From positions 434,001 through 498,000 of the forward strand of contig NZ_JAPPWA010000002.1 in NCBI RefSeq assembly GCF_029815055.1: DNA of 64,000 nucleotides, in the 5' to 3' direction. Source of the stretch: Ignatzschineria sp. RMDPL8A (GTDB taxonomy: Bacteria; Pseudomonadota; Gammaproteobacteria; Cardiobacteriales; Wohlfahrtiimonadaceae). Shown in pieces: positions 19,909 through 30,841 of the stretch. Every line of letters starts with the position of its first letter. Within the stretch, counting starts at the first letter, position 1. Under the pieces are notes generated by a model. It did no database searches, was not told where the DNA came from, and worked only from the letters and a program-made list of their open reading frames with translations. A program made the position numbers and the translations under genes.

Positions 19909-20022
19909 ATGAAAGTTAGAGCATCAGTAAAGAAAATTTGTCGTAATTGCAAAATTATTAAACGCGGTGGTGTTGTGCGAGTGATCTGTTCAGACGGTCG
20001 CCACAAACAACGTCAAGGTTAA
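19909..20022 (+). CDS. rpmJ: 50S ribosomal protein L36 (zinc form)
   Basis: A 37-residue protein, [15 protein letters not shown], too short for most ORF filters. The zinc ligands C11, C14, C27 and H32 are all present, so it is the zinc-binding form. GGAG lies 10 nt before the ATG. It sits between secY and rpsM as in other gammaproteobacteria. Confidence 0.96.
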   Translation: MKVRASVKKICRNCKIIKRGGVVRVICSDGRHKQRQG

Positions 20023-20027
20023 ATTTA

Positions 20028-20056
20028 TTGAGAATAAATAAAATATCGTGTAGAAT
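20028..20056 (+). promoter_or_regulatory. promoter of the alpha set (rpsM-rplQ)
   Basis: TTGAGA (20028-20033), a 17-nt spacer and TAGAAT (20051-20056), five nt after the rpmJ stop. It leaves a leader of about 30 nt, too short for the S4-binding pseudoknot of E. coli. Confidence 0.55.
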
Positions 20057-20091
20057 ATTCTGCTTGATATGATTTTAGAATAAGGTTAAGT

Positions 20092-20445
20092 ATGGCACGT
20101 ATTGCAGGTATCAACATACCACTACAAAAACATGTAGTTATTTCACTACAATCAATTTATGGAATTGGTGCAACTCGCGCAAAAGCAATTTGTGAAGCGG
20201 CGAATGTTGACCCAACAACCAAAGTTAGAGAATTAACAGAAGCGCAAATCGAAGCTCTTCGTGACAAAGTTGGACAGTACACAGTAGAAGGTGACTTAAG
20301 ACGCGAAGTTTCTATGAGTATTAAAAGATTAATGGATCTTGGCTGCTATAGAGGTATTCGTCATCGTCGCAACCTTCCTTTAAGAGGGCAGCGCACTAAG
20401 ACTAATGCTCGTACACGTAAAGGTCCAAGAAGATTAGTTAAATAA
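20092..20445 (+). CDS. rpsM: 30S ribosomal protein S13
   Basis: 117 residues, [20 protein letters not shown], ending with the basic tail [14 protein letters not shown] that contacts the P-site tRNA. First gene of the alpha set. Confidence 0.97.
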   Translation: MARIAGINIPLQKHVVISLQSIYGIGATRAKAICEAANVDPTTKVRELTEAQIEALRDKVGQYTVEGDLRREVSMSIKRLMDLGCYRGIRHRRNLPLRGQRTKTNARTRKGPRRLVK

Positions 20446-20463
20446 TAGGAATAGGAATTTATA

Positions 20464-20853
20464 ATGGCAAAACCTTCAGTAAAAGTACGCAGACGCGTAA
20501 AAAGAACGGTTGTAGACGGTGTTGCTCACGTACAAGCATCATTTAATAATACAATTGTTTCAATTTCAGACAGACAAGGTAACGTGTTATCTTGGGCAAC
20601 AGCGGGTGGTTCAGGCTTCCGTGGTTCAAGAAAATCAACTCCTTTCGCAGCTCAAGTAGCAGCGGAACGCGCTGGTGAAGCGGCTAAAGAGTATGGACTT
20701 AAAAATCTTGATGTTAACGTAAGTGGCCCTGGCCCAGGACGTGACTCAGCAGTTCGTGCGCTTAATGCAATTGGATACAAAATTACATCAATCGCTGATG
20801 TAACTCCAATCCCGCATAATGGCTGCCGCCCACCGAAAAAACGTAGAGTGTAA
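20464..20853 (+). CDS. rpsK: 30S ribosomal protein S11
   Basis: 129 residues, with [11 protein letters not shown] and the C-terminal [20 protein letters not shown]; the same length as in E. coli. A 30S platform protein. Confidence 0.97.
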   Translation: MAKPSVKVRRRVKRTVVDGVAHVQASFNNTIVSISDRQGNVLSWATAGGSGFRGSRKSTPFAAQVAAERAGEAAKEYGLKNLDVNVSGPGPGRDSAVRALNAIGYKITSIADVTPIPHNGCRPPKKRRV

Positions 20854-20873
20854 TTTAAGGAGTATAAGATAGA

Positions 20874-21494
20874 ATGGCACGTTATTTAGGACCAAAGTGT
20901 AAATTAGCAAGAAGAGAAGGTACTGACCTTTTTCTTAAATCAGGCGCACGTCCTTTTGAGTCAAAATGTAAACATGATAAGACTCCTGGACAACATGGTG
21001 GACGCCCAACCCGTCTTTCAGACTACGGCTTACAGTTAAGAGAAAAACAAAAACTCAAACGCATCTATGGCGTTCTTGAGAAACAGTTCCGTCTCTACTA
21101 TAAAGAAGCAGATCGTCGTCGTGGATCATCAGGTGAGAACTTACTTCAAATCCTTGAGTCACGTTTAGACAACGTAGTATATCGTATGGGTTTTGCTGCG
21201 ACTCGTGCAGAGGCAAGACAATTAGTTAGCCACTGTGCAATCTTAGTGAATGGTGAAAAGGTAAACATTCCTTCTTACCAAGTAAAAGCTGAAGATAAAA
21301 TCTCAGTAAGAGAAAAAGCTAAAAAACAAGCGCGTATCGCTACCGCTTTAGAATTAGCAGAAGGATCAGGTTTTGTAGACTGGGTTGAAGTAGATACGAA
21401 CAAAATGGAAGGCGAATTCAAACGCGTTCCTGATCGTGCGGATTTACCAGCAGATATTAACGAATCACTCGTAGTTGAGTTGTATTCTAAGTAA
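20874..21494 (+). CDS. rpsD: 30S ribosomal protein S4
   Basis: 206 residues, [20 protein letters not shown], an assembly initiator. The S4 domain has [26 protein letters not shown]. In E. coli S4 represses this set; no similar leader structure was recognised here. AAGGAG lies upstream of the ATG. Confidence 0.97.
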   Translation: MARYLGPKCKLARREGTDLFLKSGARPFESKCKHDKTPGQHGGRPTRLSDYGLQLREKQKLKRIYGVLEKQFRLYYKEADRRRGSSGENLLQILESRLDNVVYRMGFAATRAEARQLVSHCAILVNGEKVNIPSYQVKAEDKISVREKAKKQARIATALELAEGSGFVDWVEVDTNKMEGEFKRVPDRADLPADINESLVVELYSK

Positions 21495-21542
21495 TATTGT
21501 TATTGATCCGTCTCTTAATTCAGTAATTAGGTAAATATATTT

Positions 21543-22547
21543 ATGGCTTTAAATGAGTTGTTAACTCCACGAATAGTAGATATTCAAACAGATGAGAATC
21601 ACCGCTCGGAGATCTCGCTTGAACCTTTAGAAAGAGGGTTTGCTCATACTTTGGGTAACGCTCTGAGAAGGATTCTTTTGTCATCTATGCCAGGTGCGGC
21701 GATTACTGAGTGTGAAATCGAAGGTCTTCAAAAAGAATATTCGGCAATTCCTGGGATGCATGAGGATGTGATTGACCTGCTTCAGAACCTTAAGGGCGTG
21801 TCATTAATTTTACACGATGCTGAAGAGGCGACGATCACTTTAAATAAAAAAGGCAAAGGTGTAGTTACTGCAGCTGATTTAGAACTTCCGCATAACGTGG
21901 AAGTGGTAAATCCTGATCACGTGATCGCAAACTTAACCTCTAGCGGCAGTGTCAACATGCGCCTTAAAGTCGAGATGGGTCGTGGTTATAGTACTGCGGC
22001 ATCTCGTGAGCTTGAAAGTGGCGATAGTGCTTCTATGCAATTAGGTCTTTTTAAGTTAGATACAACCTTTAGCCCAGTTGAAAAAGTGAGCTATAAAGTT
22101 GAAACCGCTCGTGTTGAACAGCGTACTGACTTAGACCGTCTTGTAATCTCTCTTGAGACAAACGGAAGCATCGACCCTGAACAAGCAATCCGAAATGCAG
22201 CGACGATTCTTCATCAGCAATTAGAGGTATTTGTAGACCTCAAACCAATGCCTGAAGAAGAGCCGGAGCCAGAAGAGCCAGAATTTGAGATCGACCCAAC
22301 ACTCTTAAGACCTGTGGATGATCTTGAACTCACCGTTCGTTCGGCGAACTGTTTGAAAGCAGAAAGTGTTTACTATATTGGTGATTTAATCCAGAAAACT
22401 GAGACTGAACTTCTTAAAACCCCTAACTTAGGTAAGAAGTCACTCACTGAGATTAAAGATGTGTTAGCACAGTATGGTTTATCGTTAGGTATGAAGCTAG
22501 AAAACTGGCCACCACCTCACTTAGATACGACTAAACCACCAGCATAA
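21543..22547 (+). CDS. rpoA: RNA polymerase alpha subunit
   Basis: 334 residues. The N-terminal dimerisation domain has [22 protein letters not shown]. An acidic linker at about 238-250 ([12 protein letters not shown]) joins it to the C-terminal domain, where DNA/activator contacts lie in the segments [18 protein letters not shown] and [15 protein letters not shown]. The normal rpsD-rpoA-rplQ order is kept. Confidence 0.98.
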   Translation: MALNELLTPRIVDIQTDENHRSEISLEPLERGFAHTLGNALRRILLSSMPGAAITECEIEGLQKEYSAIPGMHEDVIDLLQNLKGVSLILHDAEEATITLNKKGKGVVTAADLELPHNVEVVNPDHVIANLTSSGSVNMRLKVEMGRGYSTAASRELESGDSASMQLGLFKLDTTFSPVEKVSYKVETARVEQRTDLDRLVISLETNGSIDPEQAIRNAATILHQQLEVFVDLKPMPEEEPEPEEPEFEIDPTLLRPVDDLELTVRSANCLKAESVYYIGDLIQKTETELLKTPNLGKKSLTEIKDVLAQYGLSLGMKLENWPPPHLDTTKPPA

Positions 22548-22586
22548 ATAAATTTAGATAATTAAGATTTAATAGGAAGTAAAAAA

Positions 22587-22970
22587 ATGCGTCATCGTAA
22601 ATCAGGTCGTGCCTTTAGTCGCACAAGCGCACATAGAACGGCAATGTTCAAAAATATGTCAGTTTCTATTATTGAGCACGAAATTATTAAAACAACTCTT
22701 CCTAAAGCAAAAGAGTTAAGACGAGTTGTTGAACCGCTAATCACTTTAGCGAAAAATGATACAGTAGCTAATCGCCGTAAAGCGTTTGCTCGTTTAGGTT
22801 CTAAAGAAATGGTTGCAAAACTATTTGATGATTTAGGACCACGTTGCAAAGAGCGTAATGGTGGCTATCTTCGAATTATGAAATGTGGCTTTAGACCCGG
22901 CGATAACGCGCCTATGGCGTATGTTGAATTAGTCGATCGTGTTTTGCCTCAAGTTGAAGAAGCAAACTAA
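22587..22970 (+). CDS. rplQ: 50S ribosomal protein L17
   Basis: 127 residues, [17 protein letters not shown], the usual last gene of the alpha set, followed by a terminator after 20 nt. Preceded by AGGAAG. Confidence 0.97.
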   Translation: MRHRKSGRAFSRTSAHRTAMFKNMSVSIIEHEIIKTTLPKAKELRRVVEPLITLAKNDTVANRRKAFARLGSKEMVAKLFDDLGPRCKERNGGYLRIMKCGFRPGDNAPMAYVELVDRVLPQVEEAN

Positions 22971-22990
22971 TAAAGCGATATAGTTTAAAT

Positions 22991-23021
22991 AGCCGGTTAT
23001 AGCGATATAGCCGGCTTTTTT
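22991..23021 (+). terminator. terminator of the ribosomal block
   Basis: AGCCGG (22991-22996) pairs with CCGGCT (23011-23016), followed by six T in all. It ends the long run that starts at rpsL. Confidence 0.8.
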
Positions 23022-23079
23022 ATTGTGGTTATTTTTCTGCCGATTGCACAAATTTGTGGTAAAACTAGTAGGAGTAAAT

Positions 23080-23270
23080 TTGCTTTCTCGGGGAATTAAG
23101 CTTACTTTAGAAGATTCCTTTAAGATAATGTTGAAGCCATTCGACGTCATCTTAAATTGATTTTCTGGAGGGGTGATCCCACCGATCAGAGCCTTGTTGA
23201 GAATGAACGACTTCTTACATATCGAGAATGCTTGCGCTCAATTGAGGACATATTTTTTAATATTTTATGA
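23080..23270 (+). pseudogene. short broken ORF in front of ileS
   Basis: From a TTG at 23080, five nt after GGAG, one frame reads LLSRGIKLTLEDSFK. The -1 frame then continues from 23124 as DNVEAIRRHLKLIFW and on to a stop at 23268-23270 that overlaps an ATG of ileS. Joined, the two pieces would give a helical protein of about 63 residues. No usual slippery heptamer is seen at the join, so a decayed gene or a sequencing indel is more likely than programmed frameshifting. The product is not recognised. The surrounding 300-nt gap also holds a perfect palindrome, CACAAATTTGTG (23047-23058). Confidence 0.3.
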
Positions 23271-23284
23271 CTAGGGAATACGCA

Positions 23285-26143
23285 GTGACTAAACAAAAAA
23301 ATAATAAATTGAAAGATGAGGGTGTCTATAAGGACACGCTTAATTTACCACAGACCGATTTCGCGATGCGCGGGAACTTACCGGTTCGTGAGCCTATATT
23401 TATTGATCACTGGAATAATATTGACCTATACAAAAAGCAACGTGCAAAATTTGAAGGCCGTCCTAAATTCGTCTTACACGATGGCCCTCCCTATGCGAAC
23501 GGAGCGATCCACTTAGGTCATGCAGTGAATAAAATATTAAAAGATATGATTATTAAGTCCCGCGGACAATTGGGCTATGATGCGCCCTATGTTCAAGGCT
23601 GGGACTGTCACGGATTACCCATTGAATTAGTGGTTGAGCGTAAATTTGGTAAAGTTGGTGAAAAACTGACGGAAGCGGAATTCCGCGCGAAATGTCGCGA
23701 ATTTGCGAAAAGCCAAATTGATATTCAAGCTGAAGGGATTGAGCGCTTAGGGGTGTTATCTCATAAAGAAGCCCCTTATATCACGATGAATCAAGATACC
23801 GAAGCGGATATCGTACTTGCACTTAAAGAGATCGTAAAAGGCGGTCATATTGAGAAGGGTGCCCGTCCGGTTAACTGGTGTATCGATTGTGGATCGTCAC
23901 TTGCGGAAGCTGAGGTGGAGTATGAAGATAAAACCTCGCTCAGTATCGATGTGGCCTTTGGTGTGGAAGATCAAGCAGAGCTTGAAAAACGCATTAATGT
24001 GAGCCTTGATAAGCCGGCATCTGTCGTAATTTGGACCACAACGCCTTGGACACTTCCGGGAAATGCCGCCGTATCCGCACATCCTGAATTTGATTATGTG
24101 GTTGTTGATGCTGAAGAGGCCTATTATCTTGTTGCCGCTGAACTTGCAGAATCACTTCGCGAGCGTTGGGGGAAAGCGCTTCCGGTTGTTGCCGAATTTA
24201 AAGGGGAAGCCCTCGAGAATCTACGCGTATTTCACCCATTCTCAGGTGAAACTGTGCCCGTTATTTTGGGCGATCACGTCACATTAGATGCCGGTACTGG
24301 ATTTGTTCATACCGCACCTGCACACGGTGAGGAAGACTACGCTGTTGCGCAAAAATACAATGTTAGTTTTGAAAACTACGTCCTTGCAAACGGAACGTTT
24401 AATTCACAAACGCCCTTCTTTGCGGGCATGAATATCCGTAAAGCAGAGCCTGAAATCCTCGCAAAACTTGAGGAAAAAGGGATCTTAGTCTGCCAAAGCA
24501 AGATTCGCCATAGCTATCCTCATTGTTGGCGCCATAAAACGCCTACTATTTTCCGTGCAACACCACAATGGTTTATCAGCATGGATAAAAAAGGATTGCG
24601 TCAGGATATTTTAAGCGAGATTGATAAAGTTCAATTCGTTCCAAGCTGGGGGCGTGAGCGCCTTTACGGCATGATCGAAGGTCGTGGTGATTGGTGTATT
24701 TCACGCCAGCGCTATTGGGGTGTGCCGATTCCGTTCTTCCTTCATAAGGAGACCGGTGAGCTTCATCCTCGTACCGATGAATTACTGCAAGAGGTGTCAG
24801 ATCGCATTCGTAAAGATGGATTAGAAGCCTGGTTTGGCGCAACGGTAGAAGACTTTTTACCCGCCGGTGAAGCCAATGATTATGAGAAAAACCGCGATAT
24901 TTTAGACGTTTGGTTTGACTCCGGAACGACGCACTTTAGCGTCTTATCACGTCGTGATGAACTGCAATATCCTGCTGATCTCTATCTTGAAGGATCGGAT
25001 CAGCATCGAGGTTGGTTCAACTCATCGATCTGTACTTCGACCGCGATTAACGGCATTGCGCCCTATAAAGCGCTCTTAACCCACGGATTTACCGTTGATG
25101 GTCAAGGCCGCAAAATGTCTAAATCATTAGGCAATGGGGTCGATCCACACGAAGAGATCAAAAAACGTGGGGCGGATGTCTTAAGACTTTGGGTATCATC
25201 GACCGACTATCGCACTGAAATTCCGGTATCTGATGAGATTTTAACCCGTACTGCGGACACTTATCGCCGTATTCGTAACACAATGCGTTTCCTCCTTGCG
25301 AACACCAATGAGTTCGATATGGATGAAAATGGATTAAGTTATGATGAGATGCTCCCGCTTGATCGCTGGATTGTGGACCGCGCGCTAACAGTGCAAAAAG
25401 AGATTGCGGAAGCGTTCACGAGCTACTCATTCCATAATGTGTATCAAAAGCTGCATTACTTCTGCTCGATCGACTTAGGCAGTTTCTATCTCGATATTAT
25501 TAAAGACCGTCAATACACCTGTGCGAAAGAGTCACTGGCACGCCGTTCGTGTCAAACCGCTCTGTTCCACGTGCTTGAAGCGATGGTTCGCTGGATGGCG
25601 CCGATCTTATCATTTACTGCAGAAGAGATCTGGCTCAACATGCGTGAGCGTGGCGATGAGCGCAGTGAATCGGTCTTTCTTGAGACGTTCTACGAAGGTT
25701 TAGTGCCGCTTGATGAAAATAGTGCGTTTTCGCATAAATTCTGGAGCGAGCTGTTAACGGTTCGTGCGGAAGTGGCGAAAGCGATCGAAAAAACGCGTAA
25801 CGAAGGGGCAATTGGTGCCTCGTTAGAAGCGCGCGCGGTAATCTACGCCGACGGCGAGCTCTATAATGATATTGCTGCCCTTGAAGATGAGTTACGCTTT
25901 GTCCTTCTCACTTCATACGCGGAAGTCAAACCGATGGCGGAAAAACCAAGCGATCTTGAGACTTTAGAGGTGGAAGGATTGACCTTTGCAGTAGCGGTAT
26001 CGGCGCTTGGTGAAGAGTATCACAAGTGTGAACGCTGCTGGCATCATCGTGATGATGTGGGCAAAGTGGAAGTGCACCCAACGCTCTGTGGTCGCTGTGT
26101 TGAGAACCTCTCTCCATTAGGTGAAGAACGAAAATATGCGTAA
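23285..26143 (+). CDS. ileS: isoleucyl-tRNA synthetase
   Basis: Class I synthetase of 952 residues that charges tRNA-Ile and edits valine. Visible: the HIGH-type motif HLGH (76-79), the editing domain with [21 protein letters not shown] at 610-614, and the C-terminal zinc finger [13 protein letters not shown]...CGRC. Start: GTG at 23285 has AGGGA 7 nt upstream; the in-frame ATG at 23267 has no ribosome site but would overlap the upstream ORF by 4 nt, so it cannot be excluded. lspA follows with an 8-nt overlap, the usual ileS-lspA pair. Confidence 0.97.
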   Translation: MTKQKNNKLKDEGVYKDTLNLPQTDFAMRGNLPVREPIFIDHWNNIDLYKKQRAKFEGRPKFVLHDGPPYANGAIHLGHAVNKILKDMIIKSRGQLGYDAPYVQGWDCHGLPIELVVERKFGKVGEKLTEAEFRAKCREFAKSQIDIQAEGIERLGVLSHKEAPYITMNQDTEADIVLALKEIVKGGHIEKGARPVNWCIDCGSSLAEAEVEYEDKTSLSIDVAFGVEDQAELEKRINVSLDKPASVVIWTTTPWTLPGNAAVSAHPEFDYVVVDAEEAYYLVAAELAESLRERWGKALPVVAEFKGEALENLRVFHPFSGETVPVILGDHVTLDAGTGFVHTAPAHGEEDYAVAQKYNVSFENYVLANGTFNSQTPFFAGMNIRKAEPEILAKLEEKGILVCQSKIRHSYPHCWRHKTPTIFRATPQWFISMDKKGLRQDILSEIDKVQFVPSWGRERLYGMIEGRGDWCISRQRYWGVPIPFFLHKETGELHPRTDELLQEVSDRIRKDGLEAWFGATVEDFLPAGEANDYEKNRDILDVWFDSGTTHFSVLSRRDELQYPADLYLEGSDQHRGWFNSSICTSTAINGIAPYKALLTHGFTVDGQGRKMSKSLGNGVDPHEEIKKRGADVLRLWVSSTDYRTEIPVSDEILTRTADTYRRIRNTMRFLLANTNEFDMDENGLSYDEMLPLDRWIVDRALTVQKEIAEAFTSYSFHNVYQKLHYFCSIDLGSFYLDIIKDRQYTCAKESLARRSCQTALFHVLEAMVRWMAPILSFTAEEIWLNMRERGDERSESVFLETFYEGLVPLDENSAFSHKFWSELLTVRAEVAKAIEKTRNEGAIGASLEARAVIYADGELYNDIAALEDELRFVLLTSYAEVKPMAEKPSDLETLEVEGLTFAVAVSALGEEYHKCERCWHHRDDVGKVEVHPTLCGRCVENLSPLGEERKYA

Positions 26144-26657
26144 TATACGTCTATTTAGAAAAGAACTGGCGATGAAATATCGCTGGTTCTTTTTTGCATT
26201 GGTGGGAATCATTTTGGATTTTGTGACCAAACAGATCGCCCACACTCAATTAATTCCTGGGATTTCGGTGCCAGTTTTGCCCTTTTTGGACTGGAATCTA
26301 CTATATAATAAAGGGGCTGCATTCAGCTTTCTGTCCGACCAAGGAGGGTGGCAGCGTTGGTTTTTCACCGCGGTCTCCTTTTTTGCCTCGATCGCCATCG
26401 CCTATTGGATGGTGAAAACAGATCGCCGTGATCGCCTGCAATTGTGGGGATTAACCCTCCTTCTATCAGGTGCAGTGGGCAATTTTATTGACCGACTTTT
26501 CCTCGGGAAAGTGATCGATTTTATACATGTCTCCTATGGCTGGTTTAACTGGCCGGTCTTTAATGTAGCCGACATTTTTGTCTCCGTTGGCGTCGTAATT
26601 ATTTTAATAGCCTCTTTTTTCGAGGGGCGTCAAACGAAGCATTTAACTCAGAATTAG
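26136..26657 (+). CDS. lspA: lipoprotein signal peptidase LspA
   Basis: Inner-membrane aspartic peptidase that removes signal peptides from lipidated prolipoproteins. It has four expected membrane segments. Catalytic aspartates lie in [13 protein letters not shown] and FNVADIFV, and the conserved [10 protein letters not shown] is present. The ATG at 26136 gives 173 residues with AGGTGA 11 nt upstream; starting at 26172 (MKYRWFFF) gives 161 residues, closer to the E. coli length, and is possible. One substrate in this window is the lipoprotein at 51401. Confidence 0.95.
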   Translation: MRNIRLFRKELAMKYRWFFFALVGIILDFVTKQIAHTQLIPGISVPVLPFLDWNLLYNKGAAFSFLSDQGGWQRWFFTAVSFFASIAIAYWMVKTDRRDRLQLWGLTLLLSGAVGNFIDRLFLGKVIDFIHVSYGWFNWPVFNVADIFVSVGVVIILIASFFEGRQTKHLTQN

Positions 26658-26671
26658 GTAAAAGAGTAACA

Positions 26672-27415
26672 ATGACCATTTTAAGTGAGATTTTAGATTT
26701 TAATAAAGAGTTCGTTGATGCAAAAGAGTATGGCGAACTGCGTACGGATAAATATCCTAGCCGTGAAATTGCGATTTTAACCTGTATGGATGCGCGCATC
26801 GTGGAATTATTACCGAAAGCGATGGGCATCAAAAATGGGGACGCGAAGATCATCAAAAACGCCGGCGCATTAGTGAGTCACCCTTGGGGGGCGGTGATGC
26901 GTAGCTTGATTGTGGCAGCGCTTGAATTTAATGCAAAAGAGATCTTAGTGATCGGGCACACCGACTGTGGTATGCGCGGATTTGAGCCACAACATCTGCT
27001 CGATAAAGCGATGAAATGTGGCATCAAAGAAGAGACCATCACCACCCTTCGTAACGCCGGGATTGATCTTGATGGCTGGTTACGCGGGTTTGATAATGTG
27101 GCCGATTCGGTGCGTTATACCGTTGAAAAAGTAAAAAATCATCCACTCATGCCGCAACATGTCGCCATTCACGGCCTTGTGATGCATCCAACGACCGGGA
27201 AACTTCATACCGTGGTTGATGGCTATAAAAATGAGACCAATCCCAATATTCCAGATCTCCTTCAATCTTATCAAAAAGAGGGCACGGTGCCATGCTGCTG
27301 TTCAGGCGATCACCTTGAAGATTGCAGCGTCTCTGAGTTAGAACTGAGTGATGCCGTGGACCCGAATAAAAGTGCGGTCGCCGCTGAGATTGAATCAGCA
27401 ACCAAAAAAGCGTAA
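26672..27415 (+). CDS. beta-class carbonic anhydrase
   Basis: Interconverts CO2 and bicarbonate. Zinc ligands are visible as C38 in CMDAR (with D40 and R42) and H96 and C99 in HTDCG. 247 residues; after the catalytic core it carries a C-terminal tail with PCCCSGDHLEDC and an acidic end that I do not recognise as part of the core fold. Fourteen nt after lspA, with AGAG before the ATG, so probably transcribed with it. The subtype resembles the short bacterial enzymes with HPLMPQHVAIHGLVMHPTTGKL. Confidence 0.9.
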   Translation: MTILSEILDFNKEFVDAKEYGELRTDKYPSREIAILTCMDARIVELLPKAMGIKNGDAKIIKNAGALVSHPWGAVMRSLIVAALEFNAKEILVIGHTDCGMRGFEPQHLLDKAMKCGIKEETITTLRNAGIDLDGWLRGFDNVADSVRYTVEKVKNHPLMPQHVAIHGLVMHPTTGKLHTVVDGYKNETNPNIPDLLQSYQKEGTVPCCCSGDHLEDCSVSELELSDAVDPNKSAVAAEIESATKKA

Positions 27416-27449
27416 TCGCTTTCATTCATTGTTAATTTAAAAAGAGACT

Positions 27450-28433
27450 ATGACAAAGAAAATTTACTTAGCCAATCCTCGCGGTTTTTGTGCGGGGGTT
27501 GACCGAGCGATCACCATTGTGGAGCGTGCCCTAGATATCTTTGGCGCGCCGATCTATGTGCGTCACGAAGTGGTGCATAATAAATATGTGGTCGATACCT
27601 TAAACGATCGCGGCGCGATTTTTGTAAACGAGCTCGATGAAGTGCCTGATGGAAAGATTGTGATCTTTTCCGCGCATGGCGTATCAAAAGCGGTGCAAGC
27701 GGAAGCGGAGCGTCGCGGGTTAAAAGTGTTTGATGCCACCTGTCCGCTTGTGACAAAAGTGCACTTAGAAGTGAGCCGATTTGCTATCGACGGGAAAGAT
27801 ACCGTATTGATCGGCCACGCCGGACACCCGGAAGTGATCGGGACGATGGGGCAGTTTGATACCTCACATGGCGGAAAAATGCACCTGATTGAAACCGTTG
27901 ACGATGTCGATGCACTGGTGGAAAAGGTCAATAATCCGGATAACGTTGCTTATGTAACGCAAACAACGCTCTCGCTCGATGACACCTCAAAAATTATTGA
28001 TCGTCTCAATGAGTGTTTCCCTAATATTGAGGGGCCGAAAAAGAGCGACATCTGTTACGCAACGCAAAATCGTCAAGATGCGGTGAAAAATCTTGCAGAG
28101 AAATGCTCACTCATTTTGGTAGTGGGCTCGAAAAATAGCTCAAACTCCAATCGTCTCCGCGAGCTTGCGGAAAATGAAGGGGCGGAAGCGTATCTCATTG
28201 ACCGCGCAACCGATATTGATCTTGCATGGCTTGAAACTCATGAGAAAATTGGGGTCACCGCCGGCGCGTCCGCTCCGGATATCTTAGTGCGTGAAGTGAT
28301 TGAGTGCCTTCAAAATGAAGGAGGCGCAACGCTTGAAGGGGATATGCCCGGAACGCCGGAAGATATCGTCTTTGCGCTACCGAAGCCGCTTCGTTTAGAT
28401 ATCGAAACGCGCGATCCCAAAGAATTAAAATAG
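27450..28433 (+). CDS. ispH: 4-hydroxy-3-methylbut-2-enyl diphosphate reductase IspH
   Basis: Last enzyme of the MEP isoprenoid pathway, an iron-sulfur protein giving IPP and DMAPP. The three cluster cysteines are C14 (PRGFCAGV), C98 (DATCPLV) and C202 ([10 protein letters not shown]). 327 residues; SSNSNRL and GASAPD are present. lspA-ispH proximity is normal in gammaproteobacteria, though here the carbonic anhydrase lies between them. It ends at a strong bidirectional terminator. Confidence 0.97.
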   Translation: MTKKIYLANPRGFCAGVDRAITIVERALDIFGAPIYVRHEVVHNKYVVDTLNDRGAIFVNELDEVPDGKIVIFSAHGVSKAVQAEAERRGLKVFDATCPLVTKVHLEVSRFAIDGKDTVLIGHAGHPEVIGTMGQFDTSHGGKMHLIETVDDVDALVEKVNNPDNVAYVTQTTLSLDDTSKIIDRLNECFPNIEGPKKSDICYATQNRQDAVKNLAEKCSLILVVGSKNSSNSNRLRELAENEGAEAYLIDRATDIDLAWLETHEKIGVTAGASAPDILVREVIECLQNEGGATLEGDMPGTPEDIVFALPKPLRLDIETRDPKELK

Positions 28434-28503
28434 GGATCGGACAATCTTAGCGATCGACAGAGCGATTAAAGTCGATTAAGACAGATTAAAAAAAACAGAC
28501 ATA

Positions 28504-28538
28504 AAAAACCGCAGGGCGTAACACTCTGCGGTTTTTCT
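28504..28538. terminator. bidirectional terminator between ispH and ilvA
   Basis: Perfect stem AAAAACCGCAG / CTGCGGTTTTT with an 11-nt loop. A and T tails on both sides serve ispH (rightward) and ilvA (leftward). Confidence 0.9.
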
Positions 28539-28575
28539 TTATGCGTTATAAATTGATGTTGTAAATTTAATGGGG

Positions 28576-30090
28576 CTAGAGGAAGAGATGGAACGCGGGA
28601 TTATCCGACTCATCGGCATATTCGTAGCCAAGACGATTGAGGAAATCCTCAAATTCGCGATTATTTTTCTCATCATTGGGGACCTGCATTCCAACGAGTA
28701 CGCGGCCATAGTCCGAGCCGTGATTGCGATAGTGGAAGAGGCTAATATTCCATTTACTCTCCATCGTCGCTAAAAACTGCATCAGCGCGCCGGGGCGTTC
28801 GGGGAAGACAAAGCGGAGCAGACGTTCATCGGTAATGTGATTGGCTTTCCCGCCGACCATGTGACGAATATGCACTTTCGCCATCTCGTTATCACTAAGA
28901 TCAACAACGGCAAAGCCTTGCTCTTGCAGTTTCGCAATAATGCTCTCTTTTTCCACATCGGCGCCGGTCAGTTGAATGCCGGCAAAGACAACCGCTGTAC
29001 TTGGATCGGCAAAGCGGTAGTTAAATTCGGTGATGCTGCGTTTACCGATCATATCGATAAAGTTTTTGAAGCTGCCGGGAATCTCAGGGATCGATACCGC
29101 AAGCAGCGCCTCGGTTTTTTCGCCAAGTTCGGCACGTTCTGCCGCGTAGCGAATGCGCTCAAAGTTAACGTTGGCACCGCTTAAAATCCCGCCCACATGT
29201 TTAAAACCGTGATCGTGATGTTGTTGCAGATATTTTTTAATTCCCGCAACGCTTAATGCCCCGGAGGGTTCGCTCGCCGCACGGGTATTATTGAAGATAT
29301 CTTTCATCGCCGCGCAAATCTCGTCGGTGCTTACGGTGACGATATCATCGACATATTGGAGCGCTAGATCAAAGGTGAGCTTGCCCACTTTTTTAACCGC
29401 CGTACCATCAGCAAACGTGCCCACTTGATCGAGGGTGATGCGCTCTTTTTTCTTAAGAGATTCGAGCATTGAGGCCGACTCTTCTGGCTCAACGCCGATA
29501 ATCTTACACTCTGGGCGAATCGCTTTGACATATTTGGCAACGCCCGCAATGAGACCGCCACCGCCAACGGGAATAAAGATCGCGTCGAGATCGGGCTGTT
29601 GTTCGAGCATCTCTTTACCGATGGTGCCTTGTCCGGCAATCACATCGAGATCGTCAAAGGGGTGAATAAAGGATTTTTGTTCGCGATTGGCCAGCTCTAG
29701 AGCGTAATTGGACGCTTCATCAAAGGTTTCGCCATATAAAATGACGGTCGCGCCCATCTCTTTACAGGCGTTCACTTTGAGCATCGGCGCGGTTGCCGGC
29801 ATCACAATAGTGGTGTCGATCCCAAGATGACGGCCACTTAAGGCAACCCCTTGCGCATGGTTTCCGGCTGACGCACAGATCACGCCACGATTGCGTTCTT
29901 CAGGCGTCAGCTTAAAAATTCGATTATAGGCCCCGCGAATTTTAAAGGAGAAAATGGGTTGCAAATCTTCACGTTTAAGCCAAATTTGTGTCTGAAATTG
30001 ACGGCTTAAGAGATAGAGATGGTCGAGCTGCGTATTAATCGCAACATCATACACCCGGGCGGCCAGTATACTTCGAATTAATGGATCCAT
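28576..30090 (-). CDS. ilvA: threonine deaminase (biosynthetic, IlvA)
   Basis: PLP enzyme that turns threonine into 2-oxobutyrate, the first step to isoleucine. 504 residues. The PLP lysine is K50 in the motif FSFKIRGA, and the phosphate-binding GGGGL is at 176-180. Two ACT-like regulatory domains follow (from about 325 and 420), as in the isoleucine-inhibited E. coli enzyme, which separates it from the short catabolic form TdcB. It lies downstream of the TetR gene on the same strand (136-nt gap). No leader peptide was seen. Confidence 0.96.
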   Translation of the reverse strand: MDPLIRSILAARVYDVAINTQLDHLYLLSRQFQTQIWLKREDLQPIFSFKIRGAYNRIFKLTPEERNRGVICASAGNHAQGVALSGRHLGIDTTIVMPATAPMLKVNACKEMGATVILYGETFDEASNYALELANREQKSFIHPFDDLDVIAGQGTIGKEMLEQQPDLDAIFIPVGGGGLIAGVAKYVKAIRPECKIIGVEPEESASMLESLKKKERITLDQVGTFADGTAVKKVGKLTFDLALQYVDDIVTVSTDEICAAMKDIFNNTRAASEPSGALSVAGIKKYLQQHHDHGFKHVGGILSGANVNFERIRYAAERAELGEKTEALLAVSIPEIPGSFKNFIDMIGKRSITEFNYRFADPSTAVVFAGIQLTGADVEKESIIAKLQEQGFAVVDLSDNEMAKVHIRHMVGGKANHITDERLLRFVFPERPGALMQFLATMESKWNISLFHYRNHGSDYGRVLVGMQVPNDEKNNREFEDFLNRLGYEYADESDNPAFHLFL

Positions 30091-30226
30091 GATTATCCTT
30101 GCGTTCCTTTCTTAGTGTGATTAGTGAAACAAAGAATTCTATAGTAATCCACAAAAGGCGGCTGCGTCTAGCTTTCTGCTTTAATAATCAAGGGAATCTT
30201 GGTTAAGCTGTGTTAAGGGCGCTCTA

Positions 30227-30841
30227 TTACGCCGATTCGGCATCCTGTTTCGGGCATTTTTCTGTGTCGCAGATCTCAGGAAGGAGGAGCGCAAAGAGGT
30301 CATTATCCTCATCAAAAAGCCCTTTTTGCCAATCATTCGGGTTAGAGAGGGAGAGGGTCACAAGATAGGAGTAGATTAAAAAGCCCCGCTGGCACGCTTC
30401 CTTTTTCTCAAAGCCTAAGTTTTCAACGAGTTCGCTGATGTAATCAAGACGAAAGGTATCCACATCGTCCATCATTTTACGCGCCACTTTATCCCGGCGG
30501 GCCCAAGCGCGAATGGCGAGCTCAAAATCCGCTGCCGCTTTCGCAGATTCACCTCGGGTGGGCAGATTAAAGATAATCGCGAGCTGCTCACGGGGGGGAT
30601 AATGGGTATTTTTAAGCCGGCGAATCACCTGATCGGTCGCGCGCGTTTTCCAGTCGACTAAGATTTCTTGCAGAAGCTCATTGCGCCCTTTGAAGTGATG
30701 ATAAAAACTGCCGCGGGTGATGCCGATATTTTGCGCCAATGTCTCGACGCGAACGGAATCGATCCCGCTTTTAATAAGCATTTGTTGACCCGCCTTAATC
30801 CAATCACTCCGTGAGAGCGGGGTCGATGATTGTTTGACCAT
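30227..30841 (-). CDS. TetR/AcrR-family transcriptional regulator
   Basis: 204 residues. N-terminal helix-turn-helix at about 11-60 with VETLAQNIGITRGSFYHHFKG, the typical TetR recognition helix. The C-terminal ligand domain (NLPTRGESAKAAADFELAIRAWARRD) resembles regulators of the TetR_C type but does not reveal a ligand. It points away from the aromatic operon across a 408-nt region with two palindromes at the operon promoter, so it is the best candidate repressor. The same palindrome before the ferredoxin reductase would make that gene part of its regulon. Its own promoter is not clear. Confidence 0.88.
   Translation of the reverse strand: MVKQSSTPLSRSDWIKAGQQMLIKSGIDSVRVETLAQNIGITRGSFYHHFKGRNELLQEILVDWKTRATDQVIRRLKNTHYPPREQLAIIFNLPTRGESAKAAADFELAIRAWARRDKVARKMMDDVDTFRLDYISELVENLGFEKKEACQRGFLIYSYLVTLSLSNPNDWQKGLFDEDNDLFALLLPEICDTEKCPKQDAESA

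Noticed and set aside
23119-23130. Programmed -1 frameshift site in the ORF before ileS
   Set aside because: The sequence around TTT-AAG does not fit the X-XXY-YYZ slippery pattern and no strong downstream fold was seen; decay or a sequence error is simpler.
27370-27378. AAGTGCGGT, the Haemophilus DNA uptake signal
   Set aside because: I noticed only this copy in 64 kb; in uptake-signal genomes dozens would be expected. Chance.
27563-27931. 122-residue ORF opposite ispH
   Set aside because: Serine/threonine-rich antisense shadow of a certain gene.
28570-28773. Rightward ORF over the 3' end of ilvA
   Set aside because: Antisense to the second regulatory domain of threonine deaminase.
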